This document shows, in pieces, positions 62,806 through 64,000 of a stretch of DNA of 64,000 bases. Each line of letters starts with the position of its first letter. Positions within the stretch are counted from its first letter, which is position 1. The notes under the pieces were generated by a model that worked only from the letters and a program-made list of their open reading frames with translations, did not search any database and was not told the DNA's origin. Position numbers and translations under genes: made by a program. Source of the stretch: Halarcobacter sp. (GTDB lineage Bacteria > Campylobacterota > Campylobacteria > Campylobacterales > Arcobacteraceae); assembly GCF_963676935.1 (NCBI RefSeq), contig NZ_OY781470.1, positions 558,001-622,000 on the forward strand, read 5' to 3'.

Positions 62806-63555
62806 ATGAATAAATTAATAGAAATTAAAAATATCTCATATAGTTATGATACATCAAGTGTTTTAGAAAATATAAATTTAGATATTTTAGAAAATGATTT
62901 TTTAGCTATTATTGGTCCAAATGGTGGAGGTAAATCAACACTGTTAAAACTAATTTTAGGATTATTAAAAACAAAAAGTGGAATTATCACTAAAGGTTTA
63001 AAAAATGATCTAATAGGTTATGTTCCTCAAAATACAAATTTGAATACTGATTTTCCTATAACTGCTTTAGAAGTAGTTTTAATGGGACATAAAATTACAA
63101 AGAAAAAATTATTTGGTTACAGTAAAGAAGATATCTCTTGTGCTATGGATTCTTTAAAAAAAGTTGATATGGAAAATTTTGCAAATAGCAAAATAGGAGA
63201 TTTAAGTGGAGGTCAAAGACAAAGAGTTTTTATTGCACGTGCACTTTGTACAAATCCTAAAATAATGCTTTTAGATGAGCCCACTGCAAGTATTGATGTA
63301 AAAGGACAAAAAGAGATATATGAACTACTTAAACAGTTAAATAAAACTATATCAATAGTTGTAGTAAGTCATGATATTTCAATTTTATTAAATTATGCAA
63401 AAAATGTTGCCCATATTAATAAAAGATTAGTTTATCATCATTTAAAAAATAACACTAGCAACACTGTTGATATAGATAAAGAGCATCTTTGTGAAGTTGA
63501 ACTTCTTTCAGCTCTTGGCAAAACAGAAATATGTTGTAACCATACACACAATTAG
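62806..63555 (+). CDS. znuC: zinc/manganese-type ABC transporter ATP-binding protein
   Basis: The 249-residue ATPase has Walker A GPNGGGKST (about 38-46), Q-loop VPQNTN, signature LSGGQRQRV and Walker B IMLLDEPTAS. The VVLMGH phrase is common in ZnuC/MntB-type ATPases. The C-terminus has a Cys/His tail (CEVELL...CCNHTHN) that might sense or bind zinc. The permease gene begins 7 bases later. The substrate-binding protein is not in the window. Confidence 0.85.
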   Translation: MNKLIEIKNISYSYDTSSVLENINLDILENDFLAIIGPNGGGKSTLLKLILGLLKTKSGIITKGLKNDLIGYVPQNTNLNTDFPITALEVVLMGHKITKKKLFGYSKEDISCAMDSLKKVDMENFANSKIGDLSGGQRQRVFIARALCTNPKIMLLDEPTASIDVKGQKEIYELLKQLNKTISIVVVSHDISILLNYAKNVAHINKRLVYHHLKNNTSNTVDIDKEHLCEVELLSALGKTEICCNHTHN

Positions 63556-63562
63556 GACAAAT

Positions 63563-64000
63563 ATGTTTGAAGCTTTACAATATGATTTTATACAAAATGC
63601 TCTTATCTCAGGGATATTAGTATCTATCGCAGCTGGAATAATTGGTTCTTTAGTTGTGGCAAATAAGATTACTTTTTTGGCAGGGGGTATTGCCCATAGT
63701 TCTTATGGAGGAATAGGTCTTGCTATATTTTTAGGAATACCAATTTTATTTGGAGCTACAGTATTTGCAGTTGCTACTGCTATAATAATTTCTGCACTTA
63801 CATTAAAAAATAGAAATAGAATTGATGCTATTATTGGTATTATGTGGGCTTTTGGAATGGCTATAGGTATTATATTTGTAGATTTAACACCAGGATATAA
63901 TGTTGATTTGATGAGTTATCTCTTTGGTTCAATCATTGCTGTTTCAAATGATGATATAATATATCTTACTATATTAGATATTTTTATAATTGGATTAGTA
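63563..64000 (+). CDS. znuB: zinc/manganese-type ABC permease (3' end outside window)
   Basis: The visible 146 residues start MFEALQYDFIQNALISG, the usual start of ZnuB/MntC-family permeases, followed by GIIGSLVVANKITFLAGGIAHSSYGGIGL (shown in part) and GYNVDLMSYLFGS. About four membrane helices are seen before the window ends. ATG at 63563 is preceded by AGGACAA. Together with the ATPase it forms an importer of zinc or manganese. Confidence 0.88.
   Translation, partial: MFEALQYDFIQNALISGILVSIAAGIIGSLVVANKITFLAGGIAHSSYGGIGLAIFLGIPILFGATVFAVATAIIISALTLKNRNRIDAIIGIMWAFGMAIGIIFVDLTPGYNVDLMSYLFGSIIAVSNDDIIYLTILDIFIIGLV

Overview
The window is AT-rich, densely packed bacterial DNA that reads as chromosome of a Campylobacterota species, most likely of the Arcobacter group (family-level inference from protein character and gene order; no search was run). 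Signs of this are a CadF-like outer-membrane protein, a futalosine-route menaquinone enzyme next to aroQ and an SppA protease, a rpsB-tsf-ABC-acidic protein-gmk block, CcoI/CcoS for cbb3 oxidase, Mqo in place of a soluble malate dehydrogenase, and AAGGA-type ribosome binding sites. Both ends are cut: cadF-like at the left and a zinc-type ABC permease at the right.

Region 1 (1-10.4 kb) is housekeeping: prs, two unlike copies of mnmA, folK, a proline peptidase, then divergently aroQ, an aminofutalosine deaminase, sppA, an unknown secreted protein and a DEAD-box helicase. A decayed folK tail lies between the two mnmA genes, so this spot has been rearranged.

Region 2 (10.3-32 kb) is the most distinctive part, a large acetate/short-carboxylate island almost wholly on the minus strand. 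It holds two pta-ackA operons whose pta genes appear identical, a third ackA, an AraC-type regulator, three sodium:solute symporters each with its own small membrane partner, two copies of a pair made of a cNMP/CBS/nucleotidyltransferase protein and a DnaQ-like exonuclease, and a Cache-domain histidine kinase with an OmpR-type regulator. Two kinds of 11-bp-spaced operator-like repeats (ATGCTA-N5-ATGCTA and TGTACA-N5-TGTACA) recur at the promoters of these genes and near mqo, which suggests a shared regulon.

Region 3 (32-45 kb) has an eight-gene tRNA array (Asp, Val, Lys and Glu, two each) behind a consensus promoter, a CinA-like amidohydrolase, mqo, ileS, a 40-residue membrane ORF, an Nfu protein, a repeat-type protein, murE (TTG start), a MoxR-DUF58-VWA operon and a flavin reductase.

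Region 4 (45-64 kb) contains a dead copy of a haloacetate-dehalogenase-like gene, a Sco-type protein overlapping a multi-pass chemoreceptor, the intact dehalogenase-like gene, rpsB-tsf with a structured leader, an ABC ATPase, an acidic protein, gmk, a REC-GGDEF-EAL protein, ccoI-ccoS, a small cytochrome c, an operon of ABC ATPase, hemH, the three AmmeMemoRadiSam genes and a YdcF-type protein, and finally a zinc/manganese ABC transporter. I saw no CRISPR array, rRNA, integrase or recognisable insertion sequence.
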